The translations under genes and the position numbers were made by a program. Positions 1 to 7,749 of a stretch of 30,968 bases of DNA are shown here, one piece after another. A model generated the notes under the pieces. That model worked only from the letters and a program-made list of their open reading frames with translations, was not told the DNA's origin and searched no databases. The number at the start of each line of letters is the position of its first letter. Positions within the stretch are counted from its first letter, which is position 1. Source of the stretch: DATAMF01 sp964472565 (lineage in GTDB: Bacteria > Chloroflexota > Anaerolineae > Aggregatilineales > Aggregatilineaceae); the NCBI GenBank assembly GCA_964472565.1, contig CAYYNB010000063.1, positions 1 to 30,968 of the forward strand, read 5' to 3'.

Positions 1-68
1 TACGCGTCACCAAATCTTCCCGTGTGGCGACGCGAAATAGAAGCTTTTTTCCCGGGAGACGTCGTCAA

Positions 69-182
69 GGGGGGGGCGGGGGAGCGCCGCCACTTAATGC
101 CAAAAAGTCCGACTTCCTGCCAATATCTCGCCCTTTTTCACCCCATTCTTCGCTCAAACCGCCATTAAAGGGGGGGCGGGGG
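69..182. repeat. Two G-run repeats in the leader region
   Basis: Two near-identical purine/G tracts occur exactly 100 bp apart: eight G, one C, five G at 69-82, and seven G, one C, five G at 170-182. Both follow an A-rich step and similar GCC-rich flanks. The rest of 1-265 shows no convincing gene. The only open frame there is low-complexity Gly/Pro/Arg. The tracts could form G-quadruplex or slippage-prone DNA, which is inference. Confidence 0.5.
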
Positions 183-253
183 TATCACACCTCAGTTCTC
201 GCAGTAACATTTATACTAATAACAAGCAGCTACCAACTCACCACCTTTCACCG

Positions 254-259
254 TATAAT
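254..259 (+). promoter_or_regulatory. -10 box for a leaderless M19 dipeptidase mRNA
   Basis: A perfect TATAAT ends six bases before the ATG at 266, so transcription would start at or within a base of the start codon. No Shine-Dalgarno sequence fits between. The -35 region about 17 bp upstream is poor (TACCAA). Together this indicates a leaderless transcript. Confidence 0.5.
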
Positions 260-265
260 ATTTTT

Positions 266-1393
266 ATGACCAACTCAAACTTGTTCCTCACCCGCCGTCA
301 TTTCCTGCAACTCTCCGCCCTCGCCGGATTATCCACCTTCCGGCCTGGCTGGATTTCTGCGCAATCCGACTCCCTGCCGCTGATCGTTGACGCCCATCTC
401 GACCTCGGCTGGAACATCACCAATTTCGGCCAGGACTACAGCCAAAGCGCCGCCGCCTCACCCGGCGTAATGGTCGGCCTGCCCGAACTCTTAGCCGGAC
501 AGGTCGCCCTCATCGTCGGCTCGATCTTCGTCATCCCGGCCAGCCATGCTACATCTTCGGCGCAGATCGCCCGCTACACCACCCCTGCCGAAGCCGCCAC
601 CTGGGGCATTCAGATGCTCACCGACATCCTGGTTTTATGCGCCCGTGCGCCGCAGTTCCGCATCATCTACCAGCAGGTCGATCTCGATGCGGTCCTCGCC
701 ACCTGGGCACCCGACCAGCCCGCCGCCTCCCGTCAGATCGGCATTCTGATCGGCATGGAAGGAGCCGATCCCATCGAAACGCCGGACTATCTGCAAGTCT
801 GGTACGATATGGGATTGCGCAATGTGGGTTTGTCCTGGGGAAAAACGCAGTACGCAGGCAGCAACTCCGATCCCGGCGGTCTAACCGACTCCGGTATCAC
901 CCTGCTCTCTGAAATGTCCCGCCTGAATATGATGTTCGATACCGCCCACCTGTCCGAATCCGCGTTCTGGCAGGCGATGGATTTGTGGGAGAAACCCGTC
1001 ATCTACTCGCACGGCACGGTTCGCCGCTATCTCCCCACCGAACGCGCCCTCACCGACGATCAGATCAGCGCGATCACCGAGCGCAGCGGCGTGATCGGCA
1101 TCGGCGTCTACGACGGCTTTTACCAGCAAAATCTCCAATCCGCGCAGCCCTCGATCATCGATCTGGCGAACGCGATTGATTACATCTGCCAATACACGGG
1201 CACCAGCGCCCACGCGGCTGTTGGTTCCGACTCCGACGGCGGATTCACCGCGCAGGAAGCCGTGATCAACACCATCGATGATCTCCAGCAGCTTCCCGCG
1301 CTGCTTACCCAAAAAGGTTACACGTCCGCCGACATCGAAGCCATTCTCAACGGTAACTGGTTACGCGTCTTTCGTGGAGTGCTGCCGCCCTAA
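266..1393 (+). CDS. Membrane dipeptidase family protein (peptidase M19), Tat-exported
   Basis: This is a 375-residue M19 (renal dipeptidase-like) zinc metalloprotein, a TIM-barrel family that hydrolyses dipeptides including D-amino-acid-containing ones. The N-terminus carries a twin-arginine signal (R10-R11 in TRRHFLQL, then a hydrophobic stretch to about residue 33), so it is probably folded before export and acts outside the membrane. Metal ligands are visible in order: H44 and D46 (DAHLD), the bridging E166 (MEGAD), H229 (DTAHLS), H250 (YSHGTVR) and D323 (GSDSDGG). Length and motif order fit the family. There is no ribosome-binding site; a TATAAT lies just upstream, suggesting a leaderless message. 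Its stop codon overlaps that of the convergent kinase gene. The family call is firm; the substrate is unknown. Confidence 0.92.
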   Translation: MTNSNLFLTRRHFLQLSALAGLSTFRPGWISAQSDSLPLIVDAHLDLGWNITNFGQDYSQSAAASPGVMVGLPELLAGQVALIVGSIFVIPASHATSSAQIARYTTPAEAATWGIQMLTDILVLCARAPQFRIIYQQVDLDAVLATWAPDQPAASRQIGILIGMEGADPIETPDYLQVWYDMGLRNVGLSWGKTQYAGSNSDPGGLTDSGITLLSEMSRLNMMFDTAHLSESAFWQAMDLWEKPVIYSHGTVRRYLPTERALTDDQISAITERSGVIGIGVYDGFYQQNLQSAQPSIIDLANAIDYICQYTGTSAHAAVGSDSDGGFTAQEAVINTIDDLQQLPALLTQKGYTSADIEAILNGNWLRVFRGVLPP

Positions 1394-3327
1394 TCCGGCA
1401 GCGGCACCAGCGTCTCGATGTTATCCGCCGCCTGCACCGACCAGCCAATATTCCCGTTGGGCGATTGCACCATCCACCAGCGGTAGCCCTCCGCGTCCAC
1501 CGGATCCCCCACCAGGGTGACAATCGTGCCGCGCGGCATATTTTCGATAATCGTGTATCCCGTGCCCGCGCCCGCCCGCAGCTTGAGTCCTTCATCTTCC
1601 ACATACACCACCGCGCGCCCGCCCACATGCAGATACGGCACCGGCGTAATGGTCGGCGGTTTGCGCGTCGGTACCTTCGTCGGCGGTTTAGTGGCCGTCG
1701 AAGTCACGGTGGGCAGTTTGGTCGGCGTGATCGGTGTGATCGTCGGTACCAGCGGCGTCTTGGACTGCACCGCCTCAAACGTCTGCACCACCGCGGTTGC
1801 TACCGCCGCATACGTCGCCGTATCATCTGCCGTTGCTGTGTAGGTCGGTGGAACCGGGGTTTTACTCGGTAGCGGAGTCGCTGTATTGGTCAATGTGATT
1901 GTCGCTGTTTTGGTCGGCGTTTCTGTCGGTACCTGAGTCGCCGTTTTTGTGGCTGTTTTCGTCGCTGTATTGGTCAATGTGATTGTCGCTGTTACCGTCG
2001 CCGTTTTGGATGCAGTTTTCCCGATCTGTATCGTGGGTGATGCGGTTGCCGTATCTGTGCTTGTCGCCGGAATCGCAGTATCTGTCGCGGTGCTCGTCGC
2101 CGGAATCATCGTATCCGTAGCAGGCGGTTCAGTCGCTTCGTCCGTCTCGATGATCCCCCGCGACACCACATCCGATCCGCTCGATTTGTCATCCCCGCCC
2201 GACGCCAGCAGCACCGCGATCACCGCCGCGATCCCGATCAGCACCACCAGCACCACCCCGATCCCCAGCCACGCCCGGCTTTTACCCTTGCGCAGCGGCA
2301 GAGGTTGTTCCCAGGGTGGCGGCTGATACGGCGGCGTTGGTGCTTGTCCGCCCCAGGCTGGCGGCTGTTGTGCGACGGGTGTATAAGCCGGAGCCGCATA
2401 CGGAAATGGTCCATCCGGCGGCAAAGTCACAGCAGTTACATTTGCGGTTGGCGGCGGCAGCGGCGCTCGGAAAAAAGTCGTCGCCGCGCTTTTATGACTC
2501 TGCACCGCGCTGCTGAACGCTTCCGCAAACGCCGCGCACGACGAAAACCGATCACCGGCCTGTTTCGCCATCGCCCGCTCGATCACCTGATTCACCTCGT
2601 CAGGCACTTCAGGCCGTTCGACCTGCGGCGGCGTGACCTTTTCATTCAGATGTTTGTGCATCAACCCAAACGGCGTCGGCGCTTCAAACGGAGGCCGCCC
2701 AATGATCAACTCGTAGATCATCGCCCCCAGCGCATATTGATCCGTCGCCGGAATCGGTTCTTCCGCCCGCCACTGTTCAGGAGCCATATACGACGGTGTG
2801 CCCATCGTCGTCCCCGTCGCCGTTAAGGCATGCGTCGCCGCCGACAGTTTAGCGATCCCCAAATCGACCAGATACGCGCTGCCCTGCGCATCGAACATCA
2901 CATTATTCGGTTTGACATCCCGGTGAATCACGCCTTTGCTGTGCGCATAATCCAGCGCGCTGGCGAGTTGGCTGAGCAAATCCGCGATCTCGCGCAGCGA
3001 CGGCAGCGGCTCATGGTTTTCTGCCCGCCAGCGTAACCGCTGCGTCAGCGATCCGCCGGTCAGCAGCCGCATCACGATATAATTCACGCCCTGCTGTGTG
3101 CCGTAATCATAAATCGGGACAATATGCGCATGTTCCAGCGCGGCGGCAATCTCCGCCTCGCGGATAAACCGTTCCAGGTATCCGGTTTGTTCCGCCAACT
3201 GCTGCGCTAGCACTTTAACAGCAACTTCCCGCTTCAGTGCCGCCTGATACCCCCGGTACACCGCGCCCATGCCTCCGCTGCCCAGCAGTTCGCGCAGTTC
3301 ATATTGTCCTAACATGCGAGCACCCAT
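1390..3327 (-). CDS. Ser/Thr protein kinase with TM segment, Thr-rich stalk and C-terminal SH3-like domain (kinase 1)
   Basis: This is a 645-residue receptor-type Hanks kinase. The catalytic domain spans about 8-270: glycine loop GSGGMG at 16-21, ATP lysine K38, HRDVKPNN with D137, a DLG variant of the DFG motif (155-157), and MAPEQW in the activation segment. A Pro-rich juxtamembrane stretch follows, then one membrane helix (about 353-376), roughly 190 residues of Pro/Thr/Ser repeats, and a terminal SH3b-like module (about 575-640; LRAGAGTGY, then WWMVQSP and GNIGWS). The kinase is therefore cytoplasmic and the SH3b domain external, probably a cell-wall or ligand sensor. The start is chosen because AGAGGGG lies eight bases upstream; M5 is an alternative. 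It is a clear paralogue of the kinase starting at 8617. Its target is unknown. Confidence 0.93.
   Translation of the reverse strand: MGARMLGQYELRELLGSGGMGAVYRGYQAALKREVAVKVLAQQLAEQTGYLERFIREAEIAAALEHAHIVPIYDYGTQQGVNYIVMRLLTGGSLTQRLRWRAENHEPLPSLREIADLLSQLASALDYAHSKGVIHRDVKPNNVMFDAQGSAYLVDLGIAKLSAATHALTATGTTMGTPSYMAPEQWRAEEPIPATDQYALGAMIYELIIGRPPFEAPTPFGLMHKHLNEKVTPPQVERPEVPDEVNQVIERAMAKQAGDRFSSCAAFAEAFSSAVQSHKSAATTFFRAPLPPPTANVTAVTLPPDGPFPYAAPAYTPVAQQPPAWGGQAPTPPYQPPPWEQPLPLRKGKSRAWLGIGVVLVVLIGIAAVIAVLLASGGDDKSSGSDVVSRGIIETDEATEPPATDTMIPATSTATDTAIPATSTDTATASPTIQIGKTASKTATVTATITLTNTATKTATKTATQVPTETPTKTATITLTNTATPLPSKTPVPPTYTATADDTATYAAVATAVVQTFEAVQSKTPLVPTITPITPTKLPTVTSTATKPPTKVPTRKPPTITPVPYLHVGGRAVVYVEDEGLKLRAGAGTGYTIIENMPRGTIVTLVGDPVDAEGYRWWMVQSPNGNIGWSVQAADNIETLVPLPD
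1877..1993 (-). repeat. 33-bp exact direct repeat in the kinase 1 stalk
   Basis: The same 33 bases occur at 1877-1909 and 1961-1993, offset by 84 bp, which is a multiple of three. They encode the repeated peptide core TATITLTNTAT of the extracellular Thr-rich stalk. Such in-frame repeats allow the stalk length to change by recombination without breaking the reading frame. Confidence 0.8.
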
Positions 3328-3363
3328 GATCCCATCCCCTCTGGCTGCTATGCTGCGCCGCCG

Positions 3364-3372
3364 ATTATAACA
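3364..3372 (-). promoter_or_regulatory. Extended -10 promoter for kinase 1
   Basis: On the minus strand a TG-N-TATAAT extended -10 element sits about 37 bp before the kinase 1 start, inside the short gap to the next gene. No good -35 box is seen, which is typical of extended -10 promoters. Confidence 0.5.
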
Positions 3373-3387
3373 TAATCCGCCTATAGC

Positions 3388-4692
3388 CTATCCCAACGGC
3401 TGCCAGCCCAGCAGCAGCCACGCGAATACCCACAGCACCACGCCCGCCGCCAGCCACGCCCACCGCAGCAGCCCCGGCAGCGTCCAGATCCGCCATGTCA
3501 CCGGCTGTTCCGGCGTTCCGAACAGAACCCGGTACCACACCAGCACAAAAAACACATTCGACACCGCGTAGCGATCAACCGCGTGGGACTGCCCGCTCTG
3601 GAACATCAGCACGAACACCGCCAGCACCCCGATCCGCCAGTGCAGCGGGATCGAAATCCGTTCCCCGCCCGGCCAGCGCGGCGGCAGATGTGCGCACACC
3701 AGTGCCAGCCCCATCACCATACTCGCCAGTTCGGCCATCCGCTGCAATTCCAGCATCCCGCCGAACCCATTCCGCGCCGTCTGAATCGCCAGGTAAAACG
3801 TGTACGCGAACGACGACGGATTCCCGCCCTCAAACTCGCGCCACCACAAGGACCGTTGCAGCATCAGCACATAATATGGGTAAAATCCGCTCGTCTGGTA
3901 AATCCACCACACCGTGCTCGTCAGCACGCCCAGCGCCCCCAGCCATGCCGCCCACGCCGGATTCCCATCCTTCACCACCCGCCAGCGCGATCCTGACACC
4001 GGCTCCGCGCGGTAATAGCGGATCGCCATTTCGATCCCCCACACCCCCAGCGCCGGGATCAGTGCCAGCCCGTTTGGTTTCGCCAGTCCCACGATGATCC
4101 CCATCCCGAACGCGCCGATCCCTGCCAGTCGTGGATGCCGTTCGCTTTGCAGAATAATCCACACCAGCGCCGCGCTCAGCGCCAGAAAAAACGAATCCGC
4201 CTCCCCCACGTACATCCACGCCCCGGCCGGCAGCACCCCCAGCACCAGCAGCCGCCACCACCGCCGCTCCCTGGTGATCGCCTGGAAGATCGGCACCAGC
4301 GCCACCAGCGCGATCCCGTTCACCGTCCGCCCGCCGCACGCGCCCCCACCCAGCGCGATCACCCAACTGATCGCGCGTGGGAACAGCGGCCACCAGCTTC
4401 GATCATTCAGCAGCGTCATGTGCGGCGGCGACAGCGACGGCGCATAGTTGGAATACCCATCCAGCGCGATCCGCATATAATTTCGGGCATCGCCCGCGTA
4501 ATAACACGATCCCTTGAATGCCGTATAACGCGGATCGATCTGCCGGTTTTGCCACGCGAACGACTCGTCAATCAGCCACGTGCCCAGCACCAGCAGCACC
4601 ACCACCCCGATCATCGCCGGGCCAACAACTTTCAACCAGGGGAATAAAGTAGAGTTTCGCATCAAGAGAGGTATTGTACTCTCTTTTGTCAT
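3388..4692 (-). CDS. PIG-V-like integral membrane glycosyltransferase (probable)
   Basis: This is a polytopic membrane protein of about 434 residues with some nine or more hydrophobic helices. The layout matches GT-C type, PIG-V/mannosyltransferase-like proteins of bacteria: an early extracytoplasmic loop with YAGDARNYMRIALDGY, then WWPLFPRAISW (equivalent to the FFPLYP motif of the family), EADSFFLALSAAL after the next helices, and an AKPNG motif. These enzymes move a sugar from a polyprenyl-phosphate donor to an acceptor on the outer face of the membrane. The start is uncertain: ATG at 4692 is used here, a second ATG at 4662 directly precedes the hydrophobic part, and neither has a strong ribosome-binding site. 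It is divergent from the hydrolase gene. Donor and acceptor are not predictable from sequence. Confidence 0.62.
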   Translation of the reverse strand: MTKESTIPLLMRNSTLFPWLKVVGPAMIGVVVLLVLGTWLIDESFAWQNRQIDPRYTAFKGSCYYAGDARNYMRIALDGYSNYAPSLSPPHMTLLNDRSWWPLFPRAISWVIALGGGACGGRTVNGIALVALVPIFQAITRERRWWRLLVLGVLPAGAWMYVGEADSFFLALSAALVWIILQSERHPRLAGIGAFGMGIIVGLAKPNGLALIPALGVWGIEMAIRYYRAEPVSGSRWRVVKDGNPAWAAWLGALGVLTSTVWWIYQTSGFYPYYVLMLQRSLWWREFEGGNPSSFAYTFYLAIQTARNGFGGMLELQRMAELASMVMGLALVCAHLPPRWPGGERISIPLHWRIGVLAVFVLMFQSGQSHAVDRYAVSNVFFVLVWYRVLFGTPEQPVTWRIWTLPGLLRWAWLAAGVVLWVFAWLLLGWQPLG

Positions 4693-4695
4693 CTT

Positions 4696-4724
4696 TTGCG
4701 CCGCAGTGACCGGTGTCCTATACT
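4696..4724 (+). promoter_or_regulatory. Sigma-70-type promoter for the serine hydrolase
   Basis: TTGCGC (4696-4701) is followed after 17 bp by TATACT (4719-4724). Predicted initiation near 4731 gives a leader of about 36 bases containing GGAG before the ATG at 4767. Confidence 0.45.
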
Positions 4725-4766
4725 CATTTCTGTTCAAGTTGGGTTGGCACAGGCTTGGAGAAAGTT

Positions 4767-5963
4767 ATGATCACCAGCACACCCGAAAAGGTCGGTCTTT
4801 CCTCAGAACGATTAAACCGCATGAGCAAGGTCATGCAGAGTTATGTCGACCAATCTAAACTGGCTGGGTTGATCACGATGATCGCCCGGCACGGCCAGGT
4901 GGTCCATGCGGAATGCTTTGGAATGATGGACATTGCGGCAGGCAAACCGATGCAGCTCGATACGATCTTCCGCTTGTACTCGATGACGAAAGCCATCACA
5001 AGCGTGGCCGTGATGATGCTCTACGAACAAGGCCACTTCCAACTCTATGATAGTGTTGCTAATTTTATTCCAGAGTTCAAAAGCCCCAAAGTCTTTGTCA
5101 GGGCTATCGAAACCGGCCTTGAACTCGCGGAAGCAGAACGCGAAATCACGATCCGCGATTTGCTCACACACACTGCTGGCCTGACCTATGAATTTTTCGA
5201 AGAGTCTCCTGTACGGGCACTGTATCAAGAGGCCGACCTGTTTAATTCCGCGAGCACGCTGAAGGATCTGGTTGGGAAGCTCGCCCAACTTCCGCTGGCG
5301 TTCCAGCCTGGCAGAGCCTGGAGATATAGTCATGCCTGTGACCTGTTAGGCTATTTGGTGGAAGTCGTTTCCGGCATGCCTTTTGAACAGTTTTTAGAGA
5401 AACGCATCTTTGCCCCGTTGGGCATGGTAGACACAGCGTTTTATGTGCCGCAAGACAAACTTGATCGATTCTCAGCCATGTACGGGCCAGAACTTAAGCT
5501 CATCGACGCCCCCCAGACCAGCCCGTATACCAGGCCGCCGGATGTTCCAATGGGTGGCGGTGGACTGGTTGGGACGGCTTCTGACTACATGCGTTTTCTA
5601 CAGATGGTACTGAATGGTGGCGAACTGGATGGAGTGCGACTGCTGGGCCGCAAAACGGTTGAACTCATGACGATCAACCATCTGCCCCCGCATTGTCTCC
5701 CCTTCTTTGTCGTCAAGGAAGAGCAGGTTCTTACCAAAGGCTATGGCTTTGGTCTGGGTTTCCAGGTTCTGATGGATGTGGCGCAAACGCAGATAGTGGG
5801 ATCAGTTGGCGAATTTGGATGGGGTGGCGCAGCGTGTACCGACTGTTGGGTTGATCCCAAAGAGAAGCTGATCGGTCTGATTATGCCTCAATTTCAGCCG
5901 TTCCATTACTATCCGTTAAGCGCTCAGTTCAAAGTACTGACTTATCAGGCGCTTGTGGACTGA
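4767..5963 (+). CDS. Serine hydrolase, class C beta-lactamase/family VIII esterase type
   Basis: This is a 398-residue protein of the beta-lactamase-related serine hydrolase superfamily (AmpC/EstB/DD-peptidase fold). The nucleophile motif SMTK gives S72 and K75, and the second motif is Y187 in WRYSHACD, where the usual YxN is replaced as in many family VIII esterases. The third element is EFGWGGAACTDCWVDP near the C-terminus. No signal peptide is seen, so it is probably cytoplasmic and more likely an esterase than a beta-lactamase. The start at 4767 is supported by GGAG six bases upstream; a longer frame reaching 4713 has no such site. Immediately downstream, in the same frame after its TGA, begins a kinase gene fragment. 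Confidence 0.9.
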   Translation: MITSTPEKVGLSSERLNRMSKVMQSYVDQSKLAGLITMIARHGQVVHAECFGMMDIAAGKPMQLDTIFRLYSMTKAITSVAVMMLYEQGHFQLYDSVANFIPEFKSPKVFVRAIETGLELAEAEREITIRDLLTHTAGLTYEFFEESPVRALYQEADLFNSASTLKDLVGKLAQLPLAFQPGRAWRYSHACDLLGYLVEVVSGMPFEQFLEKRIFAPLGMVDTAFYVPQDKLDRFSAMYGPELKLIDAPQTSPYTRPPDVPMGGGGLVGTASDYMRFLQMVLNGGELDGVRLLGRKTVELMTINHLPPHCLPFFVVKEEQVLTKGYGFGLGFQVLMDVAQTQIVGSVGEFGWGGAACTDCWVDPKEKLIGLIMPQFQPFHYYPLSAQFKVLTYQALVD

Positions 5964-6200
5964 TCCAATACTACCGGTAACATCCTCACACTCACCGGGC
6001 TAAAACTGGGCCAGTTCCAGCTTCAGAACATCATCGGACGCGGCGGTATGGCGGCAGTTTATCGCAGCTATCAGACCGTCCTTGAGCGCGAAGTCGCTGT
6101 TAAAGTCCTCTCGCCCGATCTTGCCACTGACCCAACTTACGCCGCCCGGTTCACCCAGGAAGCCCAAACCGCCGCCACCTCGATCACCGTCACCCAATAA
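5964..6200 (+). pseudogene. Truncated Ser/Thr kinase N-terminus (remnant of a third kinase)
   Basis: Reading in frame from just after the hydrolase stop gives about 78 codons to a TAA at 6198-6200. They match the start of the other two kinases: LGQFQL, the glycine loop GRGGMAAVYR, EREVAVKVL with the ATP lysine, then TYAARFTQEAQTAAT. The homology stops exactly where the paralogues continue with LEHQHI, i.e. before the catalytic loop, and a few unrelated residues lead to the stop. There is no ATG or GTG ahead of the glycine loop. It cannot be an active kinase. It most likely arose by duplication followed by deletion. Reading-through fusion to the hydrolase is possible but unlikely. Confidence 0.8.
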
Positions 6201-6212
6201 CTGGCGCGCCGT

Positions 6213-6938
6213 TTAAGCTTTTTTCTTACCGACGGTTCCAATATAAATCACAAACTGATCAACGCCGTCTAATCCCAGCACCGCATTCAGTTTGTCGTCT
6301 TCAAAGGCCGCAATCGCGCACACGCCGCACCCAATCGACTCCGCCGCCAGATACAAATTCTGGCACACATGCCCCGCATCCAGGTGCATATAGCGGTAGC
6401 CGCGATCCCCATAGCGGTAAACCGTGCGGTAGCCCACCGCGAACCAGATCAGCGTTACCGCGCTGTTTTTGATCTGCCCCTGTTTGAGCGACGCCTCGAC
6501 AATCTGCTCGGCGATGTTTTCCGGCATATTCAACCGGATCAGTTTGTGCTGCGACGCCACAAAACGATATAGCCCCGGCTCCAATCCATCCACCCGGTTA
6601 ACCAGCACCAGCGTCTCAAACGGATGTCGCGCCCCCGCCGATGGCACCGTCCGCCGCGTCTCCGCCTTAACTCCCTGGGTCGTCCACAACAGATACGACA
6701 GTTCCGCCAGTGAAATCGGCGTTTTGTCATACTGCCGGACCGTCGCCCGCTGGTTGATCAGGTCCAGCAGATCCACCGGCTGCGGCGCACCCTCGCGCGG
6801 CGCGGGCAAATCGATCAGCGCGCAGTCTGGATCATACGGCAGTTCAGTCGGCGGCTGAGGTATTCCCTTTTTCTGGTCGTACTCATCCATATACGGGTAC
6901 TGCGTTTTCAGCATAAATTCTTTACCAAGCGCGGGCAT
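6213..6938 (-). CDS. SagB-type nitroreductase-family oxidoreductase
   Basis: This is a 241-residue FMN-dependent nitroreductase-fold protein of the SagB/ThcOx dehydrogenase branch. Diagnostic stretches are INQRATVRQYDKTPISLAEL, LLWTTQGV, the TVPSAGARHPFE loop, GLEPGLYRF, and the late HLDAGHVCQNLYLAAESIGCG helix. Relatives oxidise azolines in TOMM peptide biosynthesis, but many stand-alone members have unknown substrates. No YcaO cyclodehydratase or precursor peptide is seen nearby, so a TOMM role is not supported here. AGGAG lies seven bases before the ATG. It is the last gene of a probable operon with two zinc-ribbon membrane proteins, only 10 bp behind the second. Confidence 0.85.
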   Translation of the reverse strand: MPALGKEFMLKTQYPYMDEYDQKKGIPQPPTELPYDPDCALIDLPAPREGAPQPVDLLDLINQRATVRQYDKTPISLAELSYLLWTTQGVKAETRRTVPSAGARHPFETLVLVNRVDGLEPGLYRFVASQHKLIRLNMPENIAEQIVEASLKQGQIKNSAVTLIWFAVGYRTVYRYGDRGYRYMHLDAGHVCQNLYLAAESIGCGVCAIAAFEDDKLNAVLGLDGVDQFVIYIGTVGKKKA

Positions 6939-6948
6939 AATTTATCTC

Positions 6949-7683
6949 CTAACCGTGCTGCTGTTTATACTGAACCTCATATTCCAGCGCCAGCGCATCT
7001 TCCTCAACTTCATCGCGCTGATCCGCTGGCTCTTCCAAATAATTTTCGATCACCTGCGCCACATAAAACGCCGCATCGCGGTGCAGCGTCGCCAGCGACA
7101 CAGCGCGCCCATCCCGGCATTCCGCTTTGACGTTGTAATACGCCATCTCGCTCGCCGCCTCCACATTCCGGTGATTATTCCCCACCTCACAGTGAATGTG
7201 TATCACCTCTTCTCGCGCCACCTGCCGGTTAATCCCCAGCGGCAGCGGTCCATGTTTCACGCGGATCGTTTCGTCATCCACCGTCACCCGCACCTGATTC
7301 AGCAGCGTGCTTACAATCAAATAGAGACAGCCCAGCGCCGCCAACAGAAACATCCCGCCGAATAATCCCTGCATAAACGACTGGACATCCGCCAAAGCCG
7401 ACCCCGCGACAGCCCCAAACACCACACCGAGCAAGACGAAAATACCGAGAATCCAATATTCCGCCGGTTTGAGCATATGCCGCCACAGCAGGATCATCTC
7501 TGCGCCGCTGTCCCCCTCATGGATAGTCACTTCCGGCGGCTTTTTCACTTTGCGTTGTTTGGCTTTTCGTCGCAGGCTGAACGAAAACACCGTATTACAA
7601 CTCGGACACACCGCGATTTTGTCCTGAATATTGATATTCGCGGCGGGAATCGGTGTATTGCAGTTTTCACAGTGGATTTGCAT
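6949..7683 (-). CDS. Zinc-ribbon membrane protein, paralogue A
   Basis: This is a 244-residue protein of unknown function. It starts with a zinc ribbon (C5-x2-C8 and C26-x2-C29 in CENCNT and CPSCNT), followed by a basic stretch, two membrane helices (about 75-97 and 105-128) and a C-terminal domain of about 115 residues with beta-strand character and an acidic tail. It is clearly homologous along its whole length to the protein encoded just upstream (7750-8490), including the first 30 residues almost unchanged, so the pair is a tandem duplication. Both ends would face the cytoplasm. The start has a GAGGTC box upstream. A role in membrane-associated sensing or nucleic-acid/protein binding is only a guess. 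Confidence 0.82.
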   Translation of the reverse strand: MQIHCENCNTPIPAANINIQDKIAVCPSCNTVFSFSLRRKAKQRKVKKPPEVTIHEGDSGAEMILLWRHMLKPAEYWILGIFVLLGVVFGAVAGSALADVQSFMQGLFGGMFLLAALGCLYLIVSTLLNQVRVTVDDETIRVKHGPLPLGINRQVAREEVIHIHCEVGNNHRNVEAASEMAYYNVKAECRDGRAVSLATLHRDAAFYVAQVIENYLEEPADQRDEVEEDALALEYEVQYKQQHG

Positions 7684-7749
7684 AAGGCGACCTCAAAAAT
7701 CACCCTGACAACGCTACCGCAGGCAGTTCAGTTCTGCAACAAACACCCG

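Noticed and set aside
24..269. 81-codon frame at the left edge
   Set aside because: Low-complexity product across the G-tracts, no ribosome-binding site, and it ends within the next start codon.
881..1312. 143-codon minus-strand frame inside the dipeptidase
   Set aside because: Antisense shadow; the M19 motifs are clear on the plus strand.
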